This document shows positions 25,620 through 33,598 of a stretch of DNA of 45,045 nt, one piece after another. The DNA is from an uncultured Lachnospiraceae bacterium. Its GTDB lineage: Bacteria > Bacillota > Clostridia > Lachnospirales > Lachnospiraceae. The translations under genes were made by a program, and so were the position numbers. The number at the start of each line of letters is the position of its first letter. The first letter of the stretch is position 1. The stretch spans positions 1 to 45,045 of the forward strand of contig CAJUNP010000026.1 in assembly GCA_910587935.1 (NCBI GenBank), read 5' to 3'. The notes under the pieces are model-generated. The model was given only the letters and a program-made list of their open reading frames with translations. It had not been told where the DNA came from and ran no database searches.

Positions 25620-25647
25620 TTGCTTTTCCCCAAAATTCATCTATAAT
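25620..25647 (+). promoter_or_regulatory. Promoter of the TetR gene
   Basis: TTGCTT (25620-25625), a 16-base spacer and TATAAT (25642-25647). Neither operator copy overlaps it. Confidence 0.6.
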
Positions 25648-25692
25648 AAAAGTATCTAACTTGGTAAATTTATATAGCTTAAAGGGGAAACC

Positions 25693-26295
25693 ATGGGAAA
25701 AGCGGAAGAAAATAAAAAGAAAAAAAAGGAAACCCTGTTAAATTCGGCATTTGATTTGTTTGTCAGGCAGGGACTCGGTCAGACCACCATATCTAATATT
25801 GTTGAACACGCAGGAGTAGCCAAAGGAACCTTTTATCTTTACTTTAAAGATAAATACGATATTCACAACAAACTGATCGCCCATAAAGCACGTCAGGTAT
25901 TTTCTCTTGCAGAAAACGCGCTCCGCCAGTCTGGTATTAAAGATCTGGAGGATAAAATCATTTTCATTGCCGACCATATTATCGGACAATTTACGGAAAA
26001 TAAAACATTATTGAAATTTATAGCCAAAAACTTAAGCTGGGGAATTTTTAAAAACGAATTAATCCAGGACACTACCGACATTGATATCTCCAATATATTC
26101 TGGACCGTATTTGAAGAATCCGACAAGAAATATAAAAATCCGGAACTGCTTGCTTTCATGATAATTGAACTGACCGGCTCTACCTGTTACAGTCCCATTT
26201 TATATAATGATCCTCTTCCTATGGAAGAATTGAAACCTTATCTATTTGATTCGATCCGTCAGATAATGCGAAGCCAGGAAATAAAATTTATATAA
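25693..26295 (+). CDS. TetR-family transcriptional regulator
   Basis: A 200-residue repressor. The N-terminal TetR helix-turn-helix is clear: LNSAFDLFVRQGLGQTTISN then HAGVAKGTFYLYFKDKYDIH (about 16-58). The rest is an all-helical ligand-binding domain of unknown specificity. AAAGGGGAAACC precedes the ATG, giving a good ribosome binding site. It diverges from the MMPL transporter, and the shared intergenic region carries two copies of a TGAC-N5-GTCA operator, so it very likely represses the transporter and responds to a transported compound. A bidirectional terminator follows. Confidence 0.92.
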   Translation: MGKAEENKKKKKETLLNSAFDLFVRQGLGQTTISNIVEHAGVAKGTFYLYFKDKYDIHNKLIAHKARQVFSLAENALRQSGIKDLEDKIIFIADHIIGQFTENKTLLKFIAKNLSWGIFKNELIQDTTDIDISNIFWTVFEESDKKYKNPELLAFMIIELTGSTCYSPILYNDPLPMEELKPYLFDSIRQIMRSQEIKFI

Positions 26296-26360
26296 AAAAC
26301 CTTACTGATTTTCAATATTTCGGAATAATTTGCTTCCTTTGAAAACCAGTAAGGTTTTAT
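26296..26360. terminator. Bidirectional terminator between tetR and the large chitinase
   Basis: AAAACCTTACTG and CAGTAAGGTTTT, extended by TTTTCAA/TTGAAAA, form a long stem with a loop of about 20 bases. A-tract and T-tract on opposite sides let it serve both convergent genes. Confidence 0.75.
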
Positions 26361-26388
26361 AATTCGTTTAGATTCTTATCTTCTGGAC

Positions 26389-29300
26389 TTAGTTAGCTTC
26401 AACCAGCTTCCATACGCCCCATTCACCGGACTCTTCCGGATTATCTCCCTGTGTCCACCAACGCGCTTCATAGGTTTTACCATTGTAAAGAACTCTATCA
26501 CCACCATTATACACAGTATTGGCATCCCATGTTGTTTCACCGGTTTCGCCGCCAGTTTCGCCTCCGGTCTCGCCGCCAGTTTCTCCTCCGGTCTCGCCGC
26601 CGGTTTCTCCTCCGGTCTCGCCGCCAGTTTCTCCTCCGGTCTCGCCGCCAGTTTCGCCTCCGGTACCATTATCAAGCTTATCCATCGCTGAAGACATAGC
26701 CTTCGCCCATGCGTAATTGTTGGTTGCATCCCAGTTAATAGACCATGTCATAACGCCGCGCAATGCAGGATATGCCTTGGGCGCTTTGAAGTTTCCTGAA
26801 GAAGTGCCGTTTACCAACGCATTAACAGCATTTTCTACAACTGATGTGGATACATATCCGCTGCCTGCCGCTTTCTCCATGGAAGGTACGCCGATCGCTA
26901 CCTGATCCGGTCTTAAACCAGCTTCAATAATCAAAGTAGTAAGAGATGTCAGGAAATCTGCATTTCCAGGGTTTACTACGCTTCCGCCATAACCGATCAT
27001 ACCGCCGGAATTATAGTACTGAGGGTAACAAACGGTCAAAATATCCTTAATTTCAAGTGCAAGTCTCAAATAAGATGTCGTAATATCTTTGGCATCCAGT
27101 CTGTCTGCCTGCAGATAATAAGTTTCAGGAGCCATCGTAATGATGAATTTATCTCCAAAATGTTTCTGAACGGTTCTCAATGCATTTGCAATAAATTCCA
27201 CACCTGCCACTGCAGAACCCTCAAGGTCAATATCAACGCCTTCAAAACCATATTCTTCAATAATGTCGATCAGGCCTTCTGCAAAGAGTTCAGCTGCCTT
27301 ATCACTGTTAATTTCAATTCTTCCTTCAGCACCGCCTACGGAAATAATTACGTGCTGACCTTTTTCTTTTAAAGCCTTGATGTCGTTAATAAATTCTTCC
27401 TTCGTATAGCCGCCGAGAGCTTTGCAGAGATCTTTGTCAAGCTCAAAGGTTACCTCACCGGCTGTCGCCGTATTTCCGGTAAACGCCACGCAGATCATGT
27501 CGTAATACTCGGGAACATCGCTTAATTTCAGATTCGTGGAACCGTTTACAAAATTGTGCCAGTAGCCGGTCACCATATGTGCAGGTAAATCTTCGTTAAC
27601 CGTATAATTATTATCTTTATCGTCGCTTACAGGAGGCTTTTCCTCTCCACCGGTAGTCTCTCCACCAGTCGTTTCTCCGCCTGTTGTATCTCCACCTTCT
27701 ACATACACAAGATCCGTTCTCTCTTTCCAAAGAGTAGGCGTACCATCAGGCAGCCAGCCCCTGTGAGAAGTATGAGCATATATACATTCATAAACCTTAC
27801 CGTTATAAGATACCAGATCCTTTAATACATAAGCCGTGGATTCTTTCCATGGAGCATAATTTCCTTCTACAGGTTTGTCAGGATCGGGATCTACCGGTTT
27901 GTCAGGGTCTACCGGTTTATCGGGATCGGGATCTACCGGTTTGTCAGGATCTACCGGCTTATCAGGTTCTACATCCGCTCCTTCTCCGTAAACAGCCTGT
28001 GCACCAAACTCCTGCATATTAGGAAGAATTCTCTGTGTCAAAGTAATTCCAACGATATCGTTAACATCCGCATCTGCAGAACAGTTTACAGTGAATGTGT
28101 GGGAAGTTCCCGGTTTCATAGATTTTGCAGCATAAACTCCTGATAAATCTACTACGCCGCAGCCATCCTTATTTGTTACGGAACCGCTTTCCATGCCGGC
28201 GCTGAAGGTTGCACCGCTCTTTGTCTCAATATAAAGCTTTGGAAGCAATACGGTTTTCTTAAATAACTCTGCATTCTTTAATGCAACATTTTTTTCTTCT
28301 GCCGTTTCACTGTTTTTAATCGTAATCGTATAAGTCTTGCCTGACGCGGTTACGGAAGCGTTTACTTTCGCACTGGAGGTTATGATTTCATGCTCCGGAA
28401 GGCTTGCAGATCCGTACATGGATTCCTTCATAACTCTCGTAATTGTATTGTTGCTGTCCAAAGACGCCATCCATGTAATCAGTCCGCCAAGACCTTTTTC
28501 TTTTACATAAGCGCCCTTTGCAGCCGTACTACGCTCGTTGTCACAGGTAAAGAAATAACCGGTTTCTTCACCGTAGTAATAAGCTGCCTCAGCTTTTTCG
28601 TCATAATATTCCTTTAATCCATATTTCTGAATCAGTTCAGGCATGTCTGTAAGCGCATACGTGCCGCTGGTGGTTCCGTCCGGCGCCTTTACGCTGTTCG
28701 GTTCCGCCGTCGCATATAATCCCGGATTTGAAGGATCGGGACCATCCTTCTGAACGCCTGCCCAGCCTCTTGTATAGGGAGCTACGCCGATAACAATCTT
28801 GGAATAATCAATTTTGTCGCCATATGTATCTTCCAGGTACTTGATACAGGTATCAACAGAGAACATACCGTCAACCTGTGTCTCATGATTATAGGAATCA
28901 TTAACATATAAAGCAGTCTGATGTCCTGTATAACCATTCCATGCGCCGTTCAAATCGTAGGTCATCATGTTTGCAAAATCGACAATTTCCATTACCTTGT
29001 CATACTCGATCTTAGCCATCATGATCGGTGATGCGGACATGGCAACCGACAATTCATAATATTTGCCATTTGCTTCACCCAATGCATCCAACTCATCTCT
29101 CAGATCCTGCATTAAATATGTAAAATTCTTGGTATCTGCAGGCGATCCGGGACATCCCTTATCAATGGTAACGCCGTTACCCTGAGGGTCGGGATCTCTC
29201 TCAGCGGTCGGATATTCCCAGTCGATATCCACAAAATCATATCCCAGATAATCAATGAATTTCGCAATATTTTTTGCGAAGTTTTTACGTTTGGAAGCGT

Positions 29301-29733
29301 CTGCCGCAAAAATGGGGAAGTCACCGGATCTGGTCCATCCACCTACGGAAACGCCGATTTTCATATTCGGATACTTGGAACGGAGAAGACTCATTGCCCC
29401 AAATACGCCTGCATAGGGATCTCCGTATGTAAGACCGTTCTGCTCCGGCAGAATTGCCTGAAAATCCGCATGCTCGTCACATAATACAAGGTCACCGTTT
29501 TTATCTACGTCCAAAAATGCAAAATTCAAATGAGTAATCAGACTTCCGTCGATCTTACTCGGATAAAAATATTTCTGGCCTGAATAAATTGACCAGTCTC
29601 CGTAATAAACCACATTACGGTATGCAGGCGCAGCTTCCGCTTTCATAGCCGCCTTCGGCATAGAAATGCCGCCTAAAACCATGGCTGCTGCCAACAGCAG
29701 TGTTAAGAATTTACGTACTCTCTTCTTTTTCAC
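26389..29733 (-). CDS. Secreted chitinase with two GH18 domains and two chitin-binding modules
   Basis: About 1,114 residues. Order: signal peptide (KKKRVRKFLTLLLAAAMVLG, cut near AEA); GH18-1 (about 35-440) with VGGW and catalytic DFVDIDWEYP; a beta-sandwich region; a Pro-Asp-Lys linker of PDKPVD repeats; a CBM5/12-like module (YAPWKESTAYVLKDLVSYNG); a GGETT linker; GH18-2 (about 720-1035) with SVGGAEG and catalytic GFEGVDIDLEG; about ten GGET repeats; and a C-terminal CBM5/12-like module (WDANTVYNGGDRVLYNG). It should degrade chitin outside the cell. The GTG at 29733 is preferred since AGGAGAGG stands 6 bases upstream; an ATG at 29760 has no such site. It lacks a sortase motif, so it is released or held by other means. 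Confidence 0.92.
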   Translation of the reverse strand: MKKKRVRKFLTLLLAAAMVLGGISMPKAAMKAEAAPAYRNVVYYGDWSIYSGQKYFYPSKIDGSLITHLNFAFLDVDKNGDLVLCDEHADFQAILPEQNGLTYGDPYAGVFGAMSLLRSKYPNMKIGVSVGGWTRSGDFPIFAADASKRKNFAKNIAKFIDYLGYDFVDIDWEYPTAERDPDPQGNGVTIDKGCPGSPADTKNFTYLMQDLRDELDALGEANGKYYELSVAMSASPIMMAKIEYDKVMEIVDFANMMTYDLNGAWNGYTGHQTALYVNDSYNHETQVDGMFSVDTCIKYLEDTYGDKIDYSKIVIGVAPYTRGWAGVQKDGPDPSNPGLYATAEPNSVKAPDGTTSGTYALTDMPELIQKYGLKEYYDEKAEAAYYYGEETGYFFTCDNERSTAAKGAYVKEKGLGGLITWMASLDSNNTITRVMKESMYGSASLPEHEIITSSAKVNASVTASGKTYTITIKNSETAEEKNVALKNAELFKKTVLLPKLYIETKSGATFSAGMESGSVTNKDGCGVVDLSGVYAAKSMKPGTSHTFTVNCSADADVNDIVGITLTQRILPNMQEFGAQAVYGEGADVEPDKPVDPDKPVDPDPDKPVDPDKPVDPDPDKPVEGNYAPWKESTAYVLKDLVSYNGKVYECIYAHTSHRGWLPDGTPTLWKERTDLVYVEGGDTTGGETTGGETTGGEEKPPVSDDKDNNYTVNEDLPAHMVTGYWHNFVNGSTNLKLSDVPEYYDMICVAFTGNTATAGEVTFELDKDLCKALGGYTKEEFINDIKALKEKGQHVIISVGGAEGRIEINSDKAAELFAEGLIDIIEEYGFEGVDIDLEGSAVAGVEFIANALRTVQKHFGDKFIITMAPETYYLQADRLDAKDITTSYLRLALEIKDILTVCYPQYYNSGGMIGYGGSVVNPGNADFLTSLTTLIIEAGLRPDQVAIGVPSMEKAAGSGYVSTSVVENAVNALVNGTSSGNFKAPKAYPALRGVMTWSINWDATNNYAWAKAMSSAMDKLDNGTGGETGGETGGETGGETGGETGGETGGETGGETGGETGGETGETTWDANTVYNGGDRVLYNGKTYEARWWTQGDNPEESGEWGVWKLVEAN
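26541..26660 (+). repeat. Ten 12-bp tandem units encoding GGET repeats
   Basis: Ten units of the form CGGTNTCGCCGC/CAGTTTCNCCTC encode the Gly-Gly-Glu-Thr linker before the last chitin-binding module of the large chitinase. Unit number could vary by slippage without frame loss. Confidence 0.9.
27871..27965 (-). repeat. PDKPVD linker repeat in the large chitinase
   Basis: Imperfect tandem units encode PDKPVD/PDPDKPVD. The DNA alternates TCAGGATCGGGATCTACCGG-like and shorter units. It joins the first catalytic domain to the internal chitin-binding module. Confidence 0.8.
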
Positions 29734-29764
29734 TCTATCCCTCTCCTTTACATAATACATAATC

Positions 29765-29780
29765 GGCTCTACCCCGAGCC
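29765..29780 (-). other. Short hairpin in the chitinase leader
   Basis: GGCTC and GAGCC arms enclose a 6-base loop about 30 bases upstream of the GTG start. It could modulate translation; no known riboswitch shape is seen. Confidence 0.3.
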
Positions 29781-30049
29781 ACCTCAGTTACAAACAACAG
29801 TATAGACAAAAGAGTTACGTTAATCCATGAAATATATTGGCATTTTTTGTATATAATTGTTAAAGTTGTCCAGTATATGCAAAATAATTTTTTTACTTTT
29901 AGTACAAATACCCCAAAAATCGTACCATTTTCCTATTGCAAAATTATTTTTTGCCCAAAACAAACATTTTATATTCGAATTTTTATTCATTTTGCACAAA
30001 GAGGTGTTTTGACCTTGTGAAATCATGTCAGTCGTATATAAACCCCCAT
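29781..30049. other. AT-rich intergenic region
   Basis: Apart from the likely promoter region of the chitinase (TATACT read on the minus strand near 29795-29801), I see no gene, RNA or repeat here. A short open frame on the minus strand lacks a ribosome binding site and family features. Confidence 0.5.
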
Positions 30050-30092
30050 TAAAAGCGGACAGAAAACATCCCTTAATGCTTCCTGTCCGCTC
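30050..30092 (-). terminator. Terminator of degV
   Basis: GCGGACAG and CTGTCCGC form an 8-bp stem (minus strand) with a loop of about 19 bases, followed by TTTTAATG. It lies just after the degV stop. Confidence 0.7.
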
Positions 30093-30109
30093 TATATATA
30101 ATCCGCTGC

Positions 30110-30979
30110 CTATCTCTCATCTCCCATAAAGAACAGCGCAACCGTTCCCGGCCCCGAATGTGCCCCGATGGTAGGGCCTATATAATTCACCAGAAACACT
30201 TCCGTTCCCAGCCGTCTTTTCACCTCTTCTTTTACAAATTCCGCGTCTTCCTGGCAGTCGCCATGGCTGATAAATACAATATCATTGGAATTCCGGTAAG
30301 AACCGATTTTCTTTTCCAAATCGTCCACCAGCGCAAGCAGGGATTTCTTACGCCCTCTGACATTCCTCAAAGGAATCAGATGCCCCTCGTCGTCCACATG
30401 CAGAATCGGCTTGATTCCTGCCAGAGTTCCCATGATCGCCGCAGTTTTGCTGACCCTTCCGCCCCGGTGCAGATGGTTCAGATCATCCACCGTAAACATA
30501 TGTACCAGATTCAGCTTGTGCGCTTCAATCCAGTCCGCGGTCTCCTGCAGGGACTTACCCTGCTTTTGCAGCTGAACCGCTTTGTGCACCAGAAGTCCCT
30601 CCCCCATAGAAGCACACAGCGTATCGATTACAACGATTTTTAAGTCCTCCTGTTCCTCCATCAAATCCTGTGCGGCAATCCGCATATTATTGCAGGTACC
30701 GCTTAATCCTGATGAAAAAGCAAGACATAAAATCTCTCTGTTCTGCCTTGCGCATGCCAATAAAAACTCCTTTGCCTCCTCCGGATTCACCTGGGAAGTT
30801 GTCGGCATTTTGCCGCCGCGCATCAGCTCATAAAAAGCATGCACTTCCATTTGTTTATCCGATCCAAAGCTTTCATCGTCAATGACATATCGCACATTTA
30901 TCATATCAACTTCATGCTCTTTCAAATACTTCTCCGGCAAATCGGCCGTACTGTCCGTTACAATTTTGAAAGTTTCCAT
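30110..30979 (-). CDS. DegV-family fatty-acid-binding protein
   Basis: A 289-residue protein of the DegV/FakB family. These two-domain proteins bind a single fatty acid and, in characterised cases, present it to the FakA kinase for phosphorylation and lipid synthesis. The N-terminal signature is IVTDSTADLPEKYL. The ligand-cradling segments TSQVNPEEAKEFLLA (about 61-75) and AFSSGLSGTCNNMRIAA (about 86-102) follow, with the C-terminal GPTIGAHSGPGTVALFF. No FakA is in the window, so its partner must be elsewhere. It stands alone on the minus strand with its own terminator. Confidence 0.93.
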   Translation of the reverse strand: METFKIVTDSTADLPEKYLKEHEVDMINVRYVIDDESFGSDKQMEVHAFYELMRGGKMPTTSQVNPEEAKEFLLACARQNREILCLAFSSGLSGTCNNMRIAAQDLMEEQEDLKIVVIDTLCASMGEGLLVHKAVQLQKQGKSLQETADWIEAHKLNLVHMFTVDDLNHLHRGGRVSKTAAIMGTLAGIKPILHVDDEGHLIPLRNVRGRKKSLLALVDDLEKKIGSYRNSNDIVFISHGDCQEDAEFVKEEVKRRLGTEVFLVNYIGPTIGAHSGPGTVALFFMGDER

Positions 30980-31073
30980 CTTTATACCTATGCCTTTCCT
31001 TTTGTATTCTGACCAGCGGGCAGAAACTGCCCACTGTCATTATTTTAACACCCGGCCCCTATATTTTCAAATT

Positions 31074-32486
31074 TTATTTTTGTGCTCCCGGCAGCCGCAT
31101 CCTGAATATTCTCTTAGACAGCTTCTTTATATTAAGAGGAAACAGCGGATACAGATAACTGTTTCCCGAAATGGTTTTATTACACACAAGCGACACCACC
31201 AGAATGAGGCAGCCTGCAATATATCCTCCCAAGCCGAAAATACTGGTCAGAATCAAAGTCAGAATCCTCAAAAATTTGAATGCGTATCCCAGCTCATAAT
31301 TGGACTGCGTGTAATTGGCAATAGCCACAAAAGCCATATATAGCATTACTTCGCTGTTAAACCATCCGCTGTTAACCGAAAATTCTCCCAGCACAAGCGC
31401 TGCCATAACACTTAACGGCGTACTCAGCATATTCGGTGTGTTAACCGCCGCAAGACGCAGGCCGTCGATGGCCAGCTCCAGAAGAAGAAACTGCCAGATC
31501 AGCGGAATATTTTCGGCATCCTTTAATATGATAAATTCAAAACCGGCCGGTATCCATTCCCTGTGTCCCATAAGCAGCAGGAATGTCGGAGTTATGAAAA
31601 AGGTAAGAATCGCAATCAAAAACCGCGACATCCTAAGATATGTTCCCGTAATAGGCGGGAAATAATAATCATCAGCTTCTTCCAGTACATCGAACACCGT
31701 CGTCGGAAGGATCATGGCAGAAGGAGAATTATCCACCAAAACCACAACGCTTCCTTCCAGAATCTGCGCAGCCGCGGCATCGGGACGCTCCGTATATTTA
31801 AACTTCGGAAACGGATTATACCATTTGTGTTTATACAGACATTCCGCCAGACTTTCCTGGTTCATGGTCAGGGCGTCTACCTGCAGTCTTTGAATACGCT
31901 CTTTAACCAGTCCCAGAAGCTTCCGGTCCACCCGGTCTCCCATGTAGCATACCACGATATCCGTTTTGGAACTTTTTCCGGCGCTTAACATCTCCATCCG
32001 TAATTCGTCACTGCGGATTCTTCTGCGGATTAACGCCGTATTAAATACGATAGTTTCCACAAATCCATCTTTGGAACCCCGCATTACTTTGTCCTTATCC
32101 GGCTCATCCACACTCCGGGCAGGGTATGTTCTTGCATCAATCAGGATGATCTTTTCATAACCGTCTACCAGCAAAAGGAACACGCCGGAAAAAAAAGCGT
32201 ACAGCACCTGCTCCCATTCGTCCGCCAGATCGATTTCCCCGTAAGGCATATGTTTCCCCGCCATAGCTTCCGCGTCGGAAGGCATGTCCTCTTCTTTCAA
32301 TTCAATAAAATACTGCAGCATTTTCTGCATGACGTCATCTTTGCAAAATCCGTCAATAAAATAAATACAGGCCTTCTTCCCGCCCATCTCGATCATACGG
32401 GATATCACGTCAAAATTTTTCCCCGTTCCCAGGCGCTCATCCAGATATCTTTTGTTATCCTCCATTGACTGATATATTTTCTGCAT
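31074..32486 (-). CDS. GerA/SpoVAF-type spore germination protein
   Basis: A 470-residue protein of the GerA A-subunit family. The N-terminal soluble domain (about 1-270) carries family phrases such as DGYEKIILIDARTYPARSV and ILEGSVVVLVDNSPSAMILPTT. The C-terminal part has about five membrane segments (FLIAILTFFITPTFLLLM and others) and the conserved AVNTPNMLSTPLSVMAALVLGEF. Such proteins sense germinants or assist calcium-dipicolinate channel function in the inner spore membrane. There is no gerB or gerC partner beside it, which favours a SpoVAF-like stand-alone role. A sigma-G-like promoter lies 25-60 bases upstream, and AAGGGAG serves as ribosome binding site 10 bases before the ATG. Confidence 0.9.
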   Translation of the reverse strand: MQKIYQSMEDNKRYLDERLGTGKNFDVISRMIEMGGKKACIYFIDGFCKDDVMQKMLQYFIELKEEDMPSDAEAMAGKHMPYGEIDLADEWEQVLYAFFSGVFLLLVDGYEKIILIDARTYPARSVDEPDKDKVMRGSKDGFVETIVFNTALIRRRIRSDELRMEMLSAGKSSKTDIVVCYMGDRVDRKLLGLVKERIQRLQVDALTMNQESLAECLYKHKWYNPFPKFKYTERPDAAAAQILEGSVVVLVDNSPSAMILPTTVFDVLEEADDYYFPPITGTYLRMSRFLIAILTFFITPTFLLLMGHREWIPAGFEFIILKDAENIPLIWQFLLLELAIDGLRLAAVNTPNMLSTPLSVMAALVLGEFSVNSGWFNSEVMLYMAFVAIANYTQSNYELGYAFKFLRILTLILTSIFGLGGYIAGCLILVVSLVCNKTISGNSYLYPLFPLNIKKLSKRIFRMRLPGAQK

Positions 32487-32491
32487 TAATC

Positions 32492-32539
32492 AAAAACTCC
32501 CTTCCGGCAACCTTTTACCAGTATGCCAAAAAAGGGAGT
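32492..32539 (-). terminator. Terminator of the nrdD-nrdG-dut operon
   Basis: ACTCCCTT pairs with AAGGGAGT (minus strand), with an inner GGCA/TTGCC stem, followed by TTTTTG. It ends 6 bases before the GerA/SpoVAF-type gene, and its 3' arm contains that gene's AAGGGAG ribosome binding site. Confidence 0.75.
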
Positions 32540-32549
32540 AAATTATTCA
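32519..32549 (-). promoter_or_regulatory. Sigma-G-like promoter of the GerA/SpoVAF-type gene
   Basis: Read on the minus strand: TGAATA (32549-32544), an 18-base spacer and CATACTG (32525-32519). The Bacillus sigma-G consensus is TGAATA and CATACTA at 17-18 bases. It is embedded in the upstream operon's terminator. Confidence 0.5.
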
Positions 32550-32554
32550 AAACT

Positions 32555-33067
32555 CTATTTTGTTGTGCTTCCGAAGCCTCCGTTGCGGATCATTGAAACA
32601 TCGTCGTCCTCCGTAAGTCCGTACTGCAGGAAAATCCCCTGCATAAATCCTTCACCCGTTTTCACGGAAAGCGTTTTTCCGTCTTTCGAATCGTTGGTAA
32701 GCTTCGCAAAAATATGCCCTTCATTATCCGAATCATAATAATCGCTGTCAATAATCCCGACCGTATTATTAAGCTGCAGACGATACTTAAAACCCAGGCC
32801 GCTTCTGGGAAAAAGCATCAGAACATAGTCCGGCCGCATCCGTACGCGGATTCCGGTAGGAATCTTTACGGTCTCTCCCGGCGCCAAAGTCAGATCAAAG
32901 GGGGCAAAAAAATCATATCCCGCGCTTCCCTTTGTCGCCCGGCGCGGCAGCTTCAGACCTGAAAACATCTCCTCCCGCTGTTTTTGATTATATTCCGTAA
33001 AATCTTCTTCTACCGCCCTCAGAAAATTTTCCCGGCTGACCACTTCAAATTTCGCCGCTCCTGCCAT
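32555..33067 (-). CDS. dut: dUTP diphosphatase
   Basis: Hydrolyses dUTP to dUMP and pyrophosphate, keeping uracil out of DNA and supplying dTMP synthesis. The trimeric dUTPase motifs are present: I KGSAGYDFFA, II PRSGLGFK, III GIIDSDYYD, IV-like KLTND and V NGGFGST. The protein is 170 residues. The ATG at 33067 is chosen since GAGGAG lies 7 bases upstream; the frame is open to 33094, which would overlap nrdG. A slightly long N-terminus (about 45 residues before motif I) is the only unusual point. It is the third gene after nrdD and nrdG, so dNTP formation and sanitation are co-expressed. Confidence 0.93.
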   Translation of the reverse strand: MAGAAKFEVVSRENFLRAVEEDFTEYNQKQREEMFSGLKLPRRATKGSAGYDFFAPFDLTLAPGETVKIPTGIRVRMRPDYVLMLFPRSGLGFKYRLQLNNTVGIIDSDYYDSDNEGHIFAKLTNDSKDGKTLSVKTGEGFMQGIFLQYGLTEDDDVSMIRNGGFGSTTK

Positions 33068-33086
33068 AACTATACTCCTCTCATTC

Positions 33087-33596
33087 TCATGCATAATCCG
33101 GACTGTGCAGAACCGGAACCGCGGGATCCGGCTGCAAAAGCGTTTTCTGCACGTCGATGACTCTCTGGTTTTTGCTGCCCTTCCACAAAAGCTTTACATC
33201 CTTCTGCTCCGCAACAAACTCTCCGTCCACCAGAACATCAATATTCTTTATCATCGGATAATGCAGGATATTCTCCCATACATCGCCGGTATACAGCCAG
33301 ATTGTCTTATCCGGAAATTTTTCTTTGATTTCCTCGATCAAATTCCGCACATCCACACGATTGGCCGCATGAAGCGGATCGCCTCCGGAAAAAGTAATAC
33401 CTGAAATATACGGTTTTGCCAGCTGCTCATACAATTCCCGTTTTGCCGTTTCGTCAAACAAAAGCCCCCCGTCCGGATTCCAGGTGACCGGGTTCTGGCA
33501 GCCTTTACAATAATGACTGCACCCCGCCACCCATAAAACAACACGCAGGCCGTCGCCGTTTAGCATGTCGTCCCTGGTAATATTATGATACCGCAT
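33087..33596 (-). CDS. nrdG: Anaerobic ribonucleotide reductase activating enzyme
   Basis: A 169-residue radical-SAM activase that installs the glycyl radical in NrdD. The cluster motif is CSHYCKGC (CX3CX2C, about residues 30-37) in the family context VLWVAGCSHYCKGCQNP. The GGDP segment (TFSGGDPLHAAN) binds S-adenosylmethionine. It starts 2 bases after nrdD and is followed by dut, so it lies in a three-gene operon. A strict anaerobe would depend on this pair for deoxynucleotides. Confidence 0.95.
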   Translation of the reverse strand: MRYHNITRDDMLNGDGLRVVLWVAGCSHYCKGCQNPVTWNPDGGLLFDETAKRELYEQLAKPYISGITFSGGDPLHAANRVDVRNLIEEIKEKFPDKTIWLYTGDVWENILHYPMIKNIDVLVDGEFVAEQKDVKLLWKGSKNQRVIDVQKTLLQPDPAVPVLHSPDYA

Positions 33597-33598
33597 TT

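Noticed and set aside
26519..26716. Proline/serine/valine repeat protein on the plus strand
   Set aside because: It is the antisense reading of the GGET tandem repeat in the chitinase gene and has no ribosome binding site.
29765..29780. Cyclic-di-GMP riboswitch in the chitinase leader
   Set aside because: Only a 5-bp hairpin is present; the conserved core and tetraloop receptor are absent.
29820..30026. Possible 68-residue gene on the minus strand
   Set aside because: No ribosome binding site, odd composition in an AT-rich intergenic region, and no family features.
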